From Criibacterium bergeronii (GTDB taxonomy: Bacteria > Bacillota > Clostridia > Peptostreptococcales > Filifactoraceae): a stretch of DNA of 64,000 bases. The translations under genes were made by a program, and so were the position numbers. The notes under the pieces are model-generated. The model did no database searches, had not been told where the DNA came from, and saw only the letters and a list, made by a program, of their open reading frames with translations. Positions 1-7,826 of the stretch are shown piece by piece; the first letter of the stretch is position 1; every line of letters begins with the position of its first letter. The stretch spans positions 1 through 64,000 of the forward strand of contig NZ_MBEW02000004.1 of NCBI RefSeq assembly GCF_001693775.2, given 5' to 3'.

Positions 1-105
1 GTACTTCAAAAACATTACCACAGGAATGTTGATAAATACTACCATAATATATGATAGTGCAGAAAGCATAGCAAGCATTACTAATTTTTTAGTTTCGATT
101 TTCAT
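1..105 (-). CDS. ribU: Riboflavin ECF transporter S component, RibU-like (partial, N-terminus)
   Basis: Only the first 35 codons are in the window; the gene runs off the left edge. The visible peptide starts with a basic stretch (MKIETKK) followed by a hydrophobic helix and ends at MFLKY, as in the first membrane segment of RibU-type substrate-binding subunits of energy-coupling-factor transporters, which bind riboflavin in the membrane. ATG is at 103-105, with an AAGGA about 11 bases upstream. The identity rests mainly on the FMN riboswitch in its leader; another riboflavin or flavin gene is possible, but the hydrophobic N-terminus favours the transporter. Confidence 0.72.
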   Translation of the reverse strand, partial: MKIETKKLVMLAMLSALSYIMVVFINIPVVMFLKY

Positions 106-130
106 ATCTATAATATCCTTAAATTATAAA

Positions 131-165
131 TAAAAAAACACCGGACAAGGAATTTTGTCTGGTGA
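131..165 (-). terminator. Riboswitch-controlled intrinsic terminator
   Basis: A 10-bp stem (139-148 with 155-164, one G-U pair) is followed on the minus strand by a run of seven T. It lies between the FMN aptamer and the transporter start, so it is the likely expression platform: FMN binding should favour this hairpin and stop transcription. Confidence 0.8.
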
Positions 166-226
166 TAAGCAAAATAAAATTTTGCAATGCGAAATAAAGA
201 TATTAAAACTTTATCAGTTATAAAAT

Positions 227-330
227 CTTCTTCCGTCCAGACTTTACTGTTGGTTTTGGAATTTCACCAAATCGTGCCGATTAAGGCTCGCGGACTATAC
301 CGCCAGTTGGGAATAATACCCACCCTGAAG
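227..330 (-). ncRNA. FMN riboswitch (RFN element) aptamer
   Basis: Read on the minus strand, the segment carries the conserved RFN blocks in order: CTTCAGGGTGGG, CTGGCGGTATAGTCCGCGAGC, a GATTTGGTGAAATTCC block, AACCAACAGTAAAGTCTGGA and a closing GGAAGAAG that pairs with the first block to form P1. Flavin mononucleotide binds this aptamer. It precedes a terminator hairpin and a RibU-like gene, so import is expected to shut off when FMN is plentiful. Confidence 0.96.
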
Positions 331-349
331 ACTTATTTTTTACAAAGAT

Positions 350-378
350 ATTATACCACTTGAGGGACAATATTACAA
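350..378 (-). promoter_or_regulatory. Sigma-A type promoter for the FMN riboswitch transcript
   Basis: On the minus strand, TTGTAA (373-378) and a perfect TATAAT (350-355) are separated by exactly 17 bases. The predicted start lies just upstream of the aptamer P1 strand. Confidence 0.75.
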
Positions 379-450
379 CAATATAATTAAAAATTTAATA
401 AAAACAATATCATAAAATATAAATGCAATTAATAATATATTTTCGCAGCA

Positions 451-480
451 AAATGCAACGTAAAAAAATACGTTGCATTT
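451..480. repeat. Palindrome upstream of the AlbA_2 gene, near-copy of the one downstream
   Basis: Twelve-base arms (451-462 and 469-480) around an A6 loop form a perfect inverted repeat with core GCAACGTA/TACGTTGC. The right half-site CGTTGCATTT recurs at 484-493. An almost identical palindrome follows the gene at 1795-1823. Because this copy sits 40 bases before the start codon, it could be an operator or a leader hairpin. Confidence 0.7.
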
Positions 481-521
481 TTGCGTTGCATTTGATACAA
501 TTTATATGCGGAGGTGAAACG

Positions 522-1787
522 ATGAACCTTAGAGAAACATATAATTTAGAATTCAAATCCAAGTTAACTGATACCTTTTTAAAAACTGTAAGTGCATTTG
601 CAAATTACAATGATGGTGCAATTATTTTTGGAGTAAATGATAATGGAGAAACCGCAAACTTACATGATTTAAAAAAAGTTGCGTTAGATATAGAAAATAA
701 GATAAATGATAGCATAGAGCCAAGACCGGATTACAAGATAGATATTGACGAAGAAAATGGTAAAGTTATTTTAAAAGTATTTGAAAGCGAATTTAAACCA
801 TATTTATTAAAAAATAAAGCTTATATGAGAAGAGATTCATCAAGTTTACCTGTTGAAGACAGGGATGAATTAAAAAGACTTATATTAAGTGGCACTAGTC
901 AAAGCTTTGAAGAATTGCCTGCAAAAACAGTAAATCTCACCTTTAATGTATTAGAAAATGCTCTAATAAAGAGCTTGAATATTGAGAAATTAAGTATGGA
1001 CAATTTAAAAACCTTAGGTCTATATACAGACAAAAAAGGATATAATATAGCTGCGGAGTTAGTTGCAGACAAAAATTCTTTCAGATTGATTGACATTGTT
1101 AGGTTTGGAAGTGATATAAATGTACTCAAAGAAAGAGTTCAACTAGATGGAATTTCTATTTTATCAGCTTATGAGCAAGCTATTGAAGTGTATAGAAGAT
1201 ATTATCAATACGAAAAAATTGATGGGGTAATTAGGTCTAGGGTTGAAAAAATTCCGGAAGATGCCTTTAGAGAAGCTATAGCTAATGCACTTGTTCATAG
1301 AGATTGGAGCATACAAGCTGCTATTAGGATTTCAATGTTTGACGATTATATAGAAATAGCCTCACCTGGTGGTTTGCCTATTGGTATAAGTGAGCAAGAG
1401 TATGTAAATGGGCAAGTTTCTATTTTAAAAAATGAGAAAATTGGTAGCTTATTTAACAGATTAGGATTGATTGAAAGATTTGGAACAGGTATAAAAAGAA
1501 TTAGATACACTTATAGAAATTCATTAAAAAAGCCAATTTTTAAGGTTTATCTCAATTCTATAATGATACATTTGCCAATAATTATGCAAGAAATAAGTGG
1601 ACTTAGTAAAAACTCTTCATATTTATTAAATTTTATGAAAAATGATGAGCCGCTAACTAGGCTACAACTAGATAAACTGAGTGGATTTGAAAAAACAAAA
1701 ACCTTGAGAGCTTTAGAAGAACTAATAAATGAAAGTTTTATCAGGAAAATCGGCAAAGGAAAAGGAACGAAATATATTAAGAATTAA
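522..1787 (+). CDS. AlbA_2 / RecG-like ATP-binding transcriptional regulator
   Basis: This 421-residue protein has the layout of AlbA_2 (Schlafen-type) regulators. The N-terminal AlbA_2 domain (about 1-120) has the FANYNDGAIIFGV motif. A RecG-like GHKL ATPase module (about 235-345) has REAIANALVHRDW and GLIERFGTGI. The last 60 residues form a winged helix. I chose ATG 522 because GGAGGTG lies just upstream; an in-frame ATG at 423 has no ribosome-binding site and would run through the palindrome. The gene stands alone, framed by near-identical palindromes, which suggests autoregulation. It is often labelled a putative DNA-binding protein or helicase; its DNA target is unknown. Confidence 0.85.
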   Translation: MNLRETYNLEFKSKLTDTFLKTVSAFANYNDGAIIFGVNDNGETANLHDLKKVALDIENKINDSIEPRPDYKIDIDEENGKVILKVFESEFKPYLLKNKAYMRRDSSSLPVEDRDELKRLILSGTSQSFEELPAKTVNLTFNVLENALIKSLNIEKLSMDNLKTLGLYTDKKGYNIAAELVADKNSFRLIDIVRFGSDINVLKERVQLDGISILSAYEQAIEVYRRYYQYEKIDGVIRSRVEKIPEDAFREAIANALVHRDWSIQAAIRISMFDDYIEIASPGGLPIGISEQEYVNGQVSILKNEKIGSLFNRLGLIERFGTGIKRIRYTYRNSLKKPIFKVYLNSIMIHLPIIMQEISGLSKNSSYLLNFMKNDEPLTRLQLDKLSGFEKTKTLRALEELINESFIRKIGKGKGTKYIKN

Positions 1788-1794
1788 TTAAAAG

Positions 1795-1823
1795 TGCAAC
1801 GTAAAAAAATACGTTGCATTTTT
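1795..1823 (+). terminator. Terminator after the AlbA_2 gene, repeating the upstream palindrome
   Basis: The stem TGCAACGTA/TACGTTGCA (1795-1803 with 1810-1818) around an A6 loop is followed by five T, immediately after the stop codon. Its core equals that of the palindrome at 451-480. A second, weaker stem (ACTGCAC 1872-1878 with GTGCAGT 1907-1913, then T6) follows. Confidence 0.7.
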
Positions 1824-2002
1824 ATGAAGCAAATGTATCGAAAAAATTGTTTTTAAAGCTATAAAACAATTACTGCACTTATAAATTAACACTTCATTAA
1901 AATTTTGTGCAGTGTTTTTTCTTTATGAAAATTAAAAAATTTAGTATAATAAAAAATCAAAGAGAAATTATAATTAATGTTGGAAAATTTTGGGGATTAT
2001 AT

Positions 2003-3433
2003 ATGCTTTCAAGCTTTAATATAAAAAGTACAAATTTTTTATCACAAAGACCGGATGATTTTGTAGGGGGTCAATTTTTTAGGCAATCATTTCGCTTGAT
2101 GATACCGGTGGTATTTCAGAACTTGATTTCTAATATGATAAATCTGCTAGACACTTTGATGATTGAGCGTTATGGACATGGACAGGTGACTATTGACGCT
2201 TTAGCGGCGGTGGGGTACAGTAACCAGCTATATTTTTTATTTTATATGGTCTGCTTTGGACTTTGCTCAGGGGGCGGAGTTTTTATTGCCCAGTATTATG
2301 GGGTAAAGGATATTAAAAGAATTCGTTCAACCTTTGGGTTTGTAAGTGCTATTGCAGTTATTTTGTCGTTAATATTTTTTGTAATTGCATTTTTCTTCCC
2401 GATGTCTTTTTTGCATATTTTTTCAGGTAATGATGAGACCTTTCAGATGGCTGAGGGTTATTTAAAAATAGTTGCTTTTTCATATTTGTTTAATGCGGTG
2501 TCAATTTCCATGAGTATTTCATCACGTTCGGTACAACAAGCCGCTATTCCTACTGTTGCCAGTTTGGTTGGACTTTTTGCTAATTTTTTCGGTAATTATA
2601 TTTTTATTTTTGGAAATTTTGGTATGCCAAGTCTTGGTGTAAATGGAGCTGCCATAGCTACGCTAAGTGCAAGGATTTTGGAATTTTTAGTAATGCTTGC
2701 ACTTGTATATTGGAAAAGGGAAATCCTAGCTGGAACTATTTCAGAGTTTAAAAATTTTACGAAAAATTTTATATCAGAGTATGTAAAAATCTCTGTACCG
2801 GTTGTACTAAATGAGTCTATTTGGAGTCTTGGAATGTTTATGTATAGCGTGGCTTACTCAAAACTGGGAGCATCGGCTGTTGCAAGCGTGCAGATTGCAA
2901 CTGTTGTCACAAATTTATTGGCGATTTTTTTATTTGGGCTGGCTAATGCCTGCGGTGCTATGGTAGGGGAACAGCTTGGACGAAATCACAAGCATATGGC
3001 TGCTTATTATGCACTTATATTTGGCAGGCTTTCTTTTGTGACGGGTATAATTGTCAGCGTTTTGCTGGTGATACTATCTTTTTTCTTGGATTATTTTTTG
3101 CAGTTGGACGCTGATACGTTGAACTCTATTCAAAAAATATTATGGGCAAAAGCTTTTTGGCTACCACTTGTAGCATGGGATACTACACTAATAGTAGGAA
3201 TACTTAGGTGTGGAGGAGATACAAGGTTTTCATTAATGCTGGATATAGGTGTGGTATGGATTGTAGGAGTGCCTTTGGCATTTGCAGGAGCGGCATTATT
3301 TAAGTTACCTATATACTTAGTTGTAATGATTGTTGGTATTGAGGATTTGTTTAGATTTATAATCGGGGTAAAAAGATTTTATTCTGAAAAATGGATTAAG
3401 AAAATCATTTCTAACAATGGAGAGTTTGTATAA
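2003..3433 (+). CDS. MATE family multidrug efflux transporter
   Basis: A 476-residue, very hydrophobic protein with about twelve membrane segments in two homologous halves, the normal size for MATE/NorM-type antiporters, which export cationic drugs in exchange for Na+ or H+. Typical features are the N-terminal stretch RQSFRLMIPVVFQNLISNM, AAVGYSNQ, and the second-half motif NACGAMVGEQLGR. I start at ATG 2003 because a TATAAT (1945-1950) lies inside the longer frame that begins at 1907. The downstream hydrolase starts 26 bases after the stop and is probably cotranscribed. The substrate cannot be told from sequence. Confidence 0.88.
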   Translation: MLSSFNIKSTNFLSQRPDDFVGGQFFRQSFRLMIPVVFQNLISNMINLLDTLMIERYGHGQVTIDALAAVGYSNQLYFLFYMVCFGLCSGGGVFIAQYYGVKDIKRIRSTFGFVSAIAVILSLIFFVIAFFFPMSFLHIFSGNDETFQMAEGYLKIVAFSYLFNAVSISMSISSRSVQQAAIPTVASLVGLFANFFGNYIFIFGNFGMPSLGVNGAAIATLSARILEFLVMLALVYWKREILAGTISEFKNFTKNFISEYVKISVPVVLNESIWSLGMFMYSVAYSKLGASAVASVQIATVVTNLLAIFLFGLANACGAMVGEQLGRNHKHMAAYYALIFGRLSFVTGIIVSVLLVILSFFLDYFLQLDADTLNSIQKILWAKAFWLPLVAWDTTLIVGILRCGGDTRFSLMLDIGVVWIVGVPLAFAGAALFKLPIYLVVMIVGIEDLFRFIIGVKRFYSEKWIKKIISNNGEFV

Positions 3434-3459
3434 AAAAGTTTATTGAACAGGAGGGAAGT

Positions 3460-4356
3460 TTGACGACGCCTATTCTTAATGACTATTTAAATACAAGGGA
3501 TGGATTTAAGTTGTCCTATGCTTATTTCCCTAAAGAAAATGCTAAGGCAATAGTACAGCTAATTCCGGGAGCGTTGGAATACAAGGAAAGATACTTTGAG
3601 CTGATAGATGTGTTAAATGAAAACGGGTATACATGTATAATTAGTGACACAAGAGGGCATGGTCATTCTGTAAGCGACAAATATCCATTTGGTCATGTAG
3701 ATAATGCAGGTGAGGTTTTGCAGGATTTGAACCTAGTGACTGATTATGCAAAAAATTTGCAACCAAATTTGCCAGTAGCTCTGCTGGGACATTCTCTTGG
3801 TTCGCTGTTGGCTCGTAATTATCTAATGCAAAATGATGATAAAATAGATTTACTACTTTTATTAGGTACAGTTGCTCCAGTTTCTATAATTAACATAGGA
3901 ATAATTATAAGCAAGCTTGCGATGCTTTTTACAGGGGGAAATTATGGACATTCAAGGATTATCAGTGGACTTTCGCCAATGAATAAGCCACCGGAAAAGT
4001 GGATTGCATACAATAAGCAGTATTTATTGGATAGAAATAGTGAATACCTGATGAAATTTAACTTTGATAACGGAGCATGCTACTCAACGCTTGAGCTTGT
4101 AAGAAATCTTGCTCAGCCAAAACGTTACCAAGTAAAAAATCCATCTGTGCCTATTTATTCCTTTTCAGGTAAAGACGACCCAATAACAGGAGGAGAAAAG
4201 GGTCTTGAAAACACAAAAAATGCTCTTAGCAAAATAGGCTACAAAAATTTTTACAAAAAAGTCTACCCAAACATGATGCACGAAATTATCAAGGAGGAAA
4301 ATAAAGCGGTGGTATTTCAAGATATAGTCAAGGTGTTGGATGAGCATTTTGTTTAA
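3460..4356 (+). CDS. Alpha/beta hydrolase (lysophospholipase / serine aminopeptidase S33-like)
   Basis: A 298-residue alpha/beta-hydrolase fold protein. The nucleophile elbow GHSLGS puts the catalytic serine at about residue 112; Asp 239/240 in SGKDDPITGG and His 274 in NMMHEI complete the likely triad. The oxyanion region is IPGALE. This pattern is shared by monoacylglycerol lipase and lysophospholipase-type enzymes, which cleave fatty acyl esters; no signal peptide is present. It starts at TTG 3460 with AGGAGGG seven bases upstream. It follows the MATE gene closely, probably in one transcript, with no obvious functional link. Confidence 0.86.
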   Translation: MTTPILNDYLNTRDGFKLSYAYFPKENAKAIVQLIPGALEYKERYFELIDVLNENGYTCIISDTRGHGHSVSDKYPFGHVDNAGEVLQDLNLVTDYAKNLQPNLPVALLGHSLGSLLARNYLMQNDDKIDLLLLLGTVAPVSIINIGIIISKLAMLFTGGNYGHSRIISGLSPMNKPPEKWIAYNKQYLLDRNSEYLMKFNFDNGACYSTLELVRNLAQPKRYQVKNPSVPIYSFSGKDDPITGGEKGLENTKNALSKIGYKNFYKKVYPNMMHEIIKEENKAVVFQDIVKVLDEHFV

Positions 4357-4420
4357 AATTTTTATTCTTGTATAATAAATGTATTGTAAAGTGATGTAAA
4401 AAAATTAAATGAGGTGTGCT

Positions 4421-4638
4421 ATGTCAGACGAAACTAGAGTATATGAAAACGATGAAAGAAAAGTGCTTTGGAAGGCGGCAAAGTGCCAACATTCCGGCAA
4501 CTGTGTAAATGGTAATCCGAAAGCGTTCAATCCGAAAAAAAGCCATGGATTGCTTTAGATGGCACAAGTGGTGAAAAAATAGCTAAAGTAATAGACAATT
4601 GCCAGTCAGGAGTTCTTAGCTACGAAATGAAAAGATAA
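4421..4638 (+). pseudogene. Frameshifted mono-cluster (4Fe-4S)-binding protein (Fer4_19 type)
   Basis: From ATG 4421 (behind GAGGTG) the frame reads a start typical of small (4Fe-4S) mono-cluster proteins, with KCQHSGNCVNGNPKAFNPKK, and then stops at 4556-4558. Shifting by one base in the A7 run (about 4535-4541) restores PWIALDGTSGEKIAKVIDNC and QSGVLSY to a stop at 4636-4638. The restored product has the usual length near 72 residues and all expected cysteines. One missing A explains the break; a sequencing error or phase variation in the A-run is possible. The molecular role of the family is unclear. Confidence 0.75.
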
Positions 4639-4681
4639 TGTTAATGGGCAAAGAAATTTATTATAAAAATCCAAATAAAAG

Positions 4682-4722
4682 TACGGCAGTTATAGAGGTA
4701 AATCTGTAACAGCCGTATTTTT
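4682..4722 (+). terminator. Intrinsic terminator
   Basis: ACGGC..GCCGT close an imperfect stem of about 13 bp (4683-4716) followed by ATTTTT. It ends the transcript of the broken Fe-S gene and precedes the promoter at 4776. Confidence 0.65.
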
Positions 4723-4775
4723 GCGTAGGCTAAAAACAATTATAAACCTGTACTATATTTGCGTACAACTTTGTA

Positions 4776-4804
4776 TTGAAATTTTAGAACTATAGTGATA
4801 TAAT
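4776..4804 (+). promoter_or_regulatory. Sigma-A type promoter
   Basis: TTGAAA (4776-4781) and TATAAT (4799-4804) have a 17-base spacer, and the start codon of the next gene is 33 bases on. Confidence 0.72.
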
Positions 4805-4836
4805 ACAATCTCGTAATATAAAAAATTGGAGACAAA

Positions 4837-5151
4837 ATGAAAAAAGTAAAAATAACAGTAATGAAAAGAGCGGTGCATAAGGATTTAATTGATTTATATG
4901 AAAATCCAATAAGTAATCCATGTGATATGCAAATAGGGGCAGAATTTTTTTCAAATGGATATGAAAAACCTGTCGAGCTTTGTGAAAGTGCGTGGGAAAA
5001 TCTTTCAAAATATGTTTTCGCATTATCTTCTGGCGGGCAAGATTTTTTTGACGGGTGGATGAAAGAACCAAAATCTGCAATGATATCATGTAATGATGGT
5101 TTTAGACCGGTATCATTTTTATTGGAAATAATGAACGGTGATTTATACTAA
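4837..5151 (+). CDS. TIGR04076 family protein of unknown function
   Basis: This 104-residue protein matches the small TIGR04076 family in length and motifs: N-terminal KKVKITVMKR, a central NPCDM..GAEF segment, CESAWENLSKYVFALSSGG, and C-terminal ISCNDGFRPVSF. The two conserved cysteines (in PCDM and SCNDG) suggest metal or redox chemistry, but no function is established. It has its own promoter 33 bases upstream and stands alone; the repeat element at 5145 begins over its last codons. Confidence 0.8.
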   Translation: MKKVKITVMKRAVHKDLIDLYENPISNPCDMQIGAEFFSNGYEKPVELCESAWENLSKYVFALSSGGQDFFDGWMKEPKSAMISCNDGFRPVSFLLEIMNGDLY

Positions 5152-5264
5152 CTTACATAAGAAAATGTAGTATTAGTTTTAATTATAAAAATTTTTGCAT
5201 GAGGTAGTAGCATAAATTTCTTTTTAATATTTATGCTACAATTTTCAAAGTAATTTAGTATTAG
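5145..5264 (+). repeat. 120-bp structured repeat element, copy A
   Basis: This segment matches 53521-53640 over 120 bases with roughly ten differences and no gaps, in the same orientation. It can form two hairpins: one from the ACTAA..TTAGT/TTACAT..ATGTA part, the other from GTAGCATAAAT (5208-5218) with ATTTATGCTAC. It begins over the last codons of the TIGR04076 gene and lies 69 bases before the alanine symporter. The rest of the gap to 5333 holds nothing clear. Confidence 0.85.
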
Positions 5265-5332
5265 ATTAGATAATTTTTGTATTAATCAACTTTATATATT
5301 TTGATTTGCAGTTTTGCAAATAGGGGGAAATT

Positions 5333-6793
5333 TTGCAGGAGAAAATTTTAGCTATAGTAAAAAGTATAAATGAGTTGCTTTGGGGACCTCCAATGATGGT
5401 AGCATTGGTTGGGTTTGGTCTAGTATCCACTATCTACCTTGGCTTTGCACAGCTAAAACGAATAAAACTAGGCTGGAATGAGTCGTTTGGTAAGATTTTT
5501 CATAAAAAAGATAGCAAGGAGGGTTCTCTTTCATCGTTTCAGGCATTAGCTACATCCATTGCTGCCCAAGTGGGTACAGGTAATATTGGCGGTGTAGCTG
5601 CAGCTATTTCATCAGGTGGACCTGGTGCAATGTTTTGGATGTGGGTTACAGCACTTGTGGGTATGTCTACGATTTTTGTAGAGGCAACTCTTGCTCAAAA
5701 ATATAGAAAAAAAGATAAAAACGGTCAACTTGTTGGAGGACCTGCATATTATATAAGCCAAGGTTTTGATAATAAAGGGATGAAAACTTTTGGGAAAGGT
5801 CTGGCAAAAATTTATGCAGTTTTAATTGTATTGGCACTTGGTTTTATAGGAAACATGGTTCAGTCTAATTCTATAGCTACTTCTGTAAATACAGCCTTTG
5901 GTATTCCAACTATTGCAGTTGGAGTAATTATTGCGATTGTATCTGCACTAATTTTTATTGGCGGAATGCAAAGGATAGGAAAATTTGCAGAATTAGTTGT
6001 ACCGTTCATGGCTTTATTTTATATAATTGGGTCTTTGGTTGCTATGTTTATATTTAGAAGTCATATTATACCTACAATTTCTTTAATATTTAAAGAGGCT
6101 TTTACATTCCACGCTGTCGCAGGTGGAGCAGTGGGATATTCTATAAAAAGTGCTATAAGATATGGTGTTGCAAGAGGATTGTTTTCTAATGAGGCTGGAC
6201 TTGGCTCTACTCCAAACTCTCACGCAGTAGCAGATGTATCTCACCCTGTAGTCCAAGGCTCAGTTGCCATGGTTGGAGTATTTATTGATACAATAATTAT
6301 CTGTTCAGCTACAGGCTTGGTAGTAATAGCAACCGGAGCTTATCAATCAGGAGCACAGGGAGTTATGATTACAATGAACGCATTTTCTGAGATGTTTGGA
6401 AATTATGGCTCTAAATTCGTTGCGAGTGCATTAGTATTTTTTTCATTGACTACAGTGATTGGCTGGTACTATTTTGCGGAAAATAATATTAAATATTTAT
6501 TTAAGTCAGACAATGTAGATAAAGTGTTTAAGGTCATGGTGGTAGTATTTATTTTATCAGGTTCAGTGCTAAAAGTGCCTCTTGTATGGGAGCTGGCAGA
6601 TATGTTTAACGCAGCTATGGCTATACCAAATATAATAGGGCTAGTGGTATTGTTAAATGAAGTCAAGCAAATGAATGAAGATTATGAAAAACAATTAAAC
6701 TTAGGAAAAATCCCTCAGTATCACTATGTATACGAACAAAAATATAAAAGGGCAAATGGAGTAAATGAAAAAGTTTTTGGAAAGATGATTTAA
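5333..6793 (+). CDS. AGCS family sodium:alanine/glycine symporter
   Basis: A 486-residue integral membrane protein with about ten to eleven helices, full length for the alanine/glycine:cation symporter family, which brings in alanine or glycine with Na+. Family motifs include SFQALATSIAAQVGTGNIGGVA near residues 60-85, GGPGAMFWMW, and the region SNEAGLGSTPNSHAVA. Translation starts at TTG 5333 with AGGGGG upstream. It has no operon partner; a bidirectional terminator follows. In an amino-acid fermenter it would feed alanine or glycine into metabolism. Confidence 0.92.
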   Translation: MQEKILAIVKSINELLWGPPMMVALVGFGLVSTIYLGFAQLKRIKLGWNESFGKIFHKKDSKEGSLSSFQALATSIAAQVGTGNIGGVAAAISSGGPGAMFWMWVTALVGMSTIFVEATLAQKYRKKDKNGQLVGGPAYYISQGFDNKGMKTFGKGLAKIYAVLIVLALGFIGNMVQSNSIATSVNTAFGIPTIAVGVIIAIVSALIFIGGMQRIGKFAELVVPFMALFYIIGSLVAMFIFRSHIIPTISLIFKEAFTFHAVAGGAVGYSIKSAIRYGVARGLFSNEAGLGSTPNSHAVADVSHPVVQGSVAMVGVFIDTIIICSATGLVVIATGAYQSGAQGVMITMNAFSEMFGNYGSKFVASALVFFSLTTVIGWYYFAENNIKYLFKSDNVDKVFKVMVVVFILSGSVLKVPLVWELADMFNAAMAIPNIIGLVVLLNEVKQMNEDYEKQLNLGKIPQYHYVYEQKYKRANGVNEKVFGKMI

Positions 6794-6815
6794 TAATAAA
6801 ACCTAAAATAACACA

Positions 6816-6848
6816 ATAAAAACCACGCCAATTTGACGTGGTTTTTAT
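6816..6848. terminator. Bidirectional terminator between the alanine symporter and the sugar operon
   Basis: AAAAACCACG pairs with CGTGGTTTTT around a short loop, with T runs on both strands. It serves the convergent symporter gene and the leftward sugar operon. Confidence 0.88.
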
Positions 6849-6881
6849 CATATTTGTATTGGGAGGATGGTTTTACAAAAT

Positions 6882-7826
6882 TTAATTAGATTTTAACAAA
6901 TCTTTAACGTTTGAGACTATATTATCACAAGAAATTTGGTATTCCTTTTTTAGATATTCAAGCTTACCAACTTGCCCATATCTATTTTGTATGCCAACTC
7001 TTTTCATTTTTACGGGATACTTTTCACTTAGCAGTTCTGCTACTGCTGAACCAAGACCGTTTATAACGCTATGGTTTTCACAAGTCACTATCTTTCCTGT
7101 TTTTTTGGCAGAAGATAAAATTATATCTTCATTCAATGGTTTTATTCTAAAGGCATCGATTATTTGTGCATCTATTCCAATTTTTTTTAATAGTGCATGA
7201 GCTTTTAATGCCTCATTTACTTCTATACCTGCCGCTATAATTGTGACATCCTTGCCCTCTTTAAGCACCTTAGCTCCTGACTCAAATGTTTCTGTGACTT
7301 CATATATATAAGCCTCCGGCTCTTTTCTAGCTGTTCTTATATATGTCAGCTCTTTGTTTTCATAAGCCTTTGTAAGGAGATATTCAAATTGAACTGGGTC
7401 GCAGGTGTCATATATTTTCATATTTGGTATAACTCTAAATGTAGATACATCTTCAAATGTCATATGAGTACCGCCGTTATGCTCTGCTGTAACCCCTGCA
7501 TCAGAGCCGACTAAGCACGCACTAAGCTGAGCGTAGCCAAGAGAAATGAAAACTTGGTCCATCGCTCTTCTTGTGATAAATTGTCCGAAGGAATGTGCAA
7601 AGGCATATCCGCCAGCCAAATTTATACCGCCGGCAACTCCAATCATATTTGCTTCCATAATGCCTAGGTCGACATAGTTTTTTCCCATCGTTTGTTTTAA
7701 TTTTGATGTTGACATAGAGCTGCTCAAGTCAGCCTCTAAAGCGTATACGTTTTTATCTTTTTCGTATAATTTTTCTATGGTTTGGGCGTATACTTTTCTC
7801 ATTTCAATTTTTTTAAAATTAGTCAT
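6882..7826 (-). CDS. Transketolase, C-terminal subunit
   Basis: A 314-residue protein with the pyrimidine-binding and C-terminal transketolase domains: MRKVYAQTIEKL, the catalytic glutamate region GIMEANMIGVAGG, HSFGQFITRRAMDQ, AGVTAEHNGGTHMTFED, and a C-terminal domain ending in NGLGSAVAELL. With the neighbouring N-terminal subunit it makes a two-chain transketolase that moves a two-carbon ketol unit between sugar phosphates using thiamine diphosphate. It overlaps the upstream subunit gene by eight bases, implying translational coupling, and is the last gene of the operon. In this context the donor may be xylulose 5-phosphate or a branched relative. Confidence 0.9.
   Translation of the reverse strand: MTNFKKIEMRKVYAQTIEKLYEKDKNVYALEADLSSSMSTSKLKQTMGKNYVDLGIMEANMIGVAGGINLAGGYAFAHSFGQFITRRAMDQVFISLGYAQLSACLVGSDAGVTAEHNGGTHMTFEDVSTFRVIPNMKIYDTCDPVQFEYLLTKAYENKELTYIRTARKEPEAYIYEVTETFESGAKVLKEGKDVTIIAAGIEVNEALKAHALLKKIGIDAQIIDAFRIKPLNEDIILSSAKKTGKIVTCENHSVINGLGSAVAELLSEKYPVKMKRVGIQNRYGQVGKLEYLKKEYQISCDNIVSNVKDLLKSN

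Noticed and set aside
423-521. Upstream ATG extension of the AlbA_2 protein
   Set aside because: It would translate through the palindrome and has no ribosome-binding site, whereas ATG 522 follows GGAGGTG.
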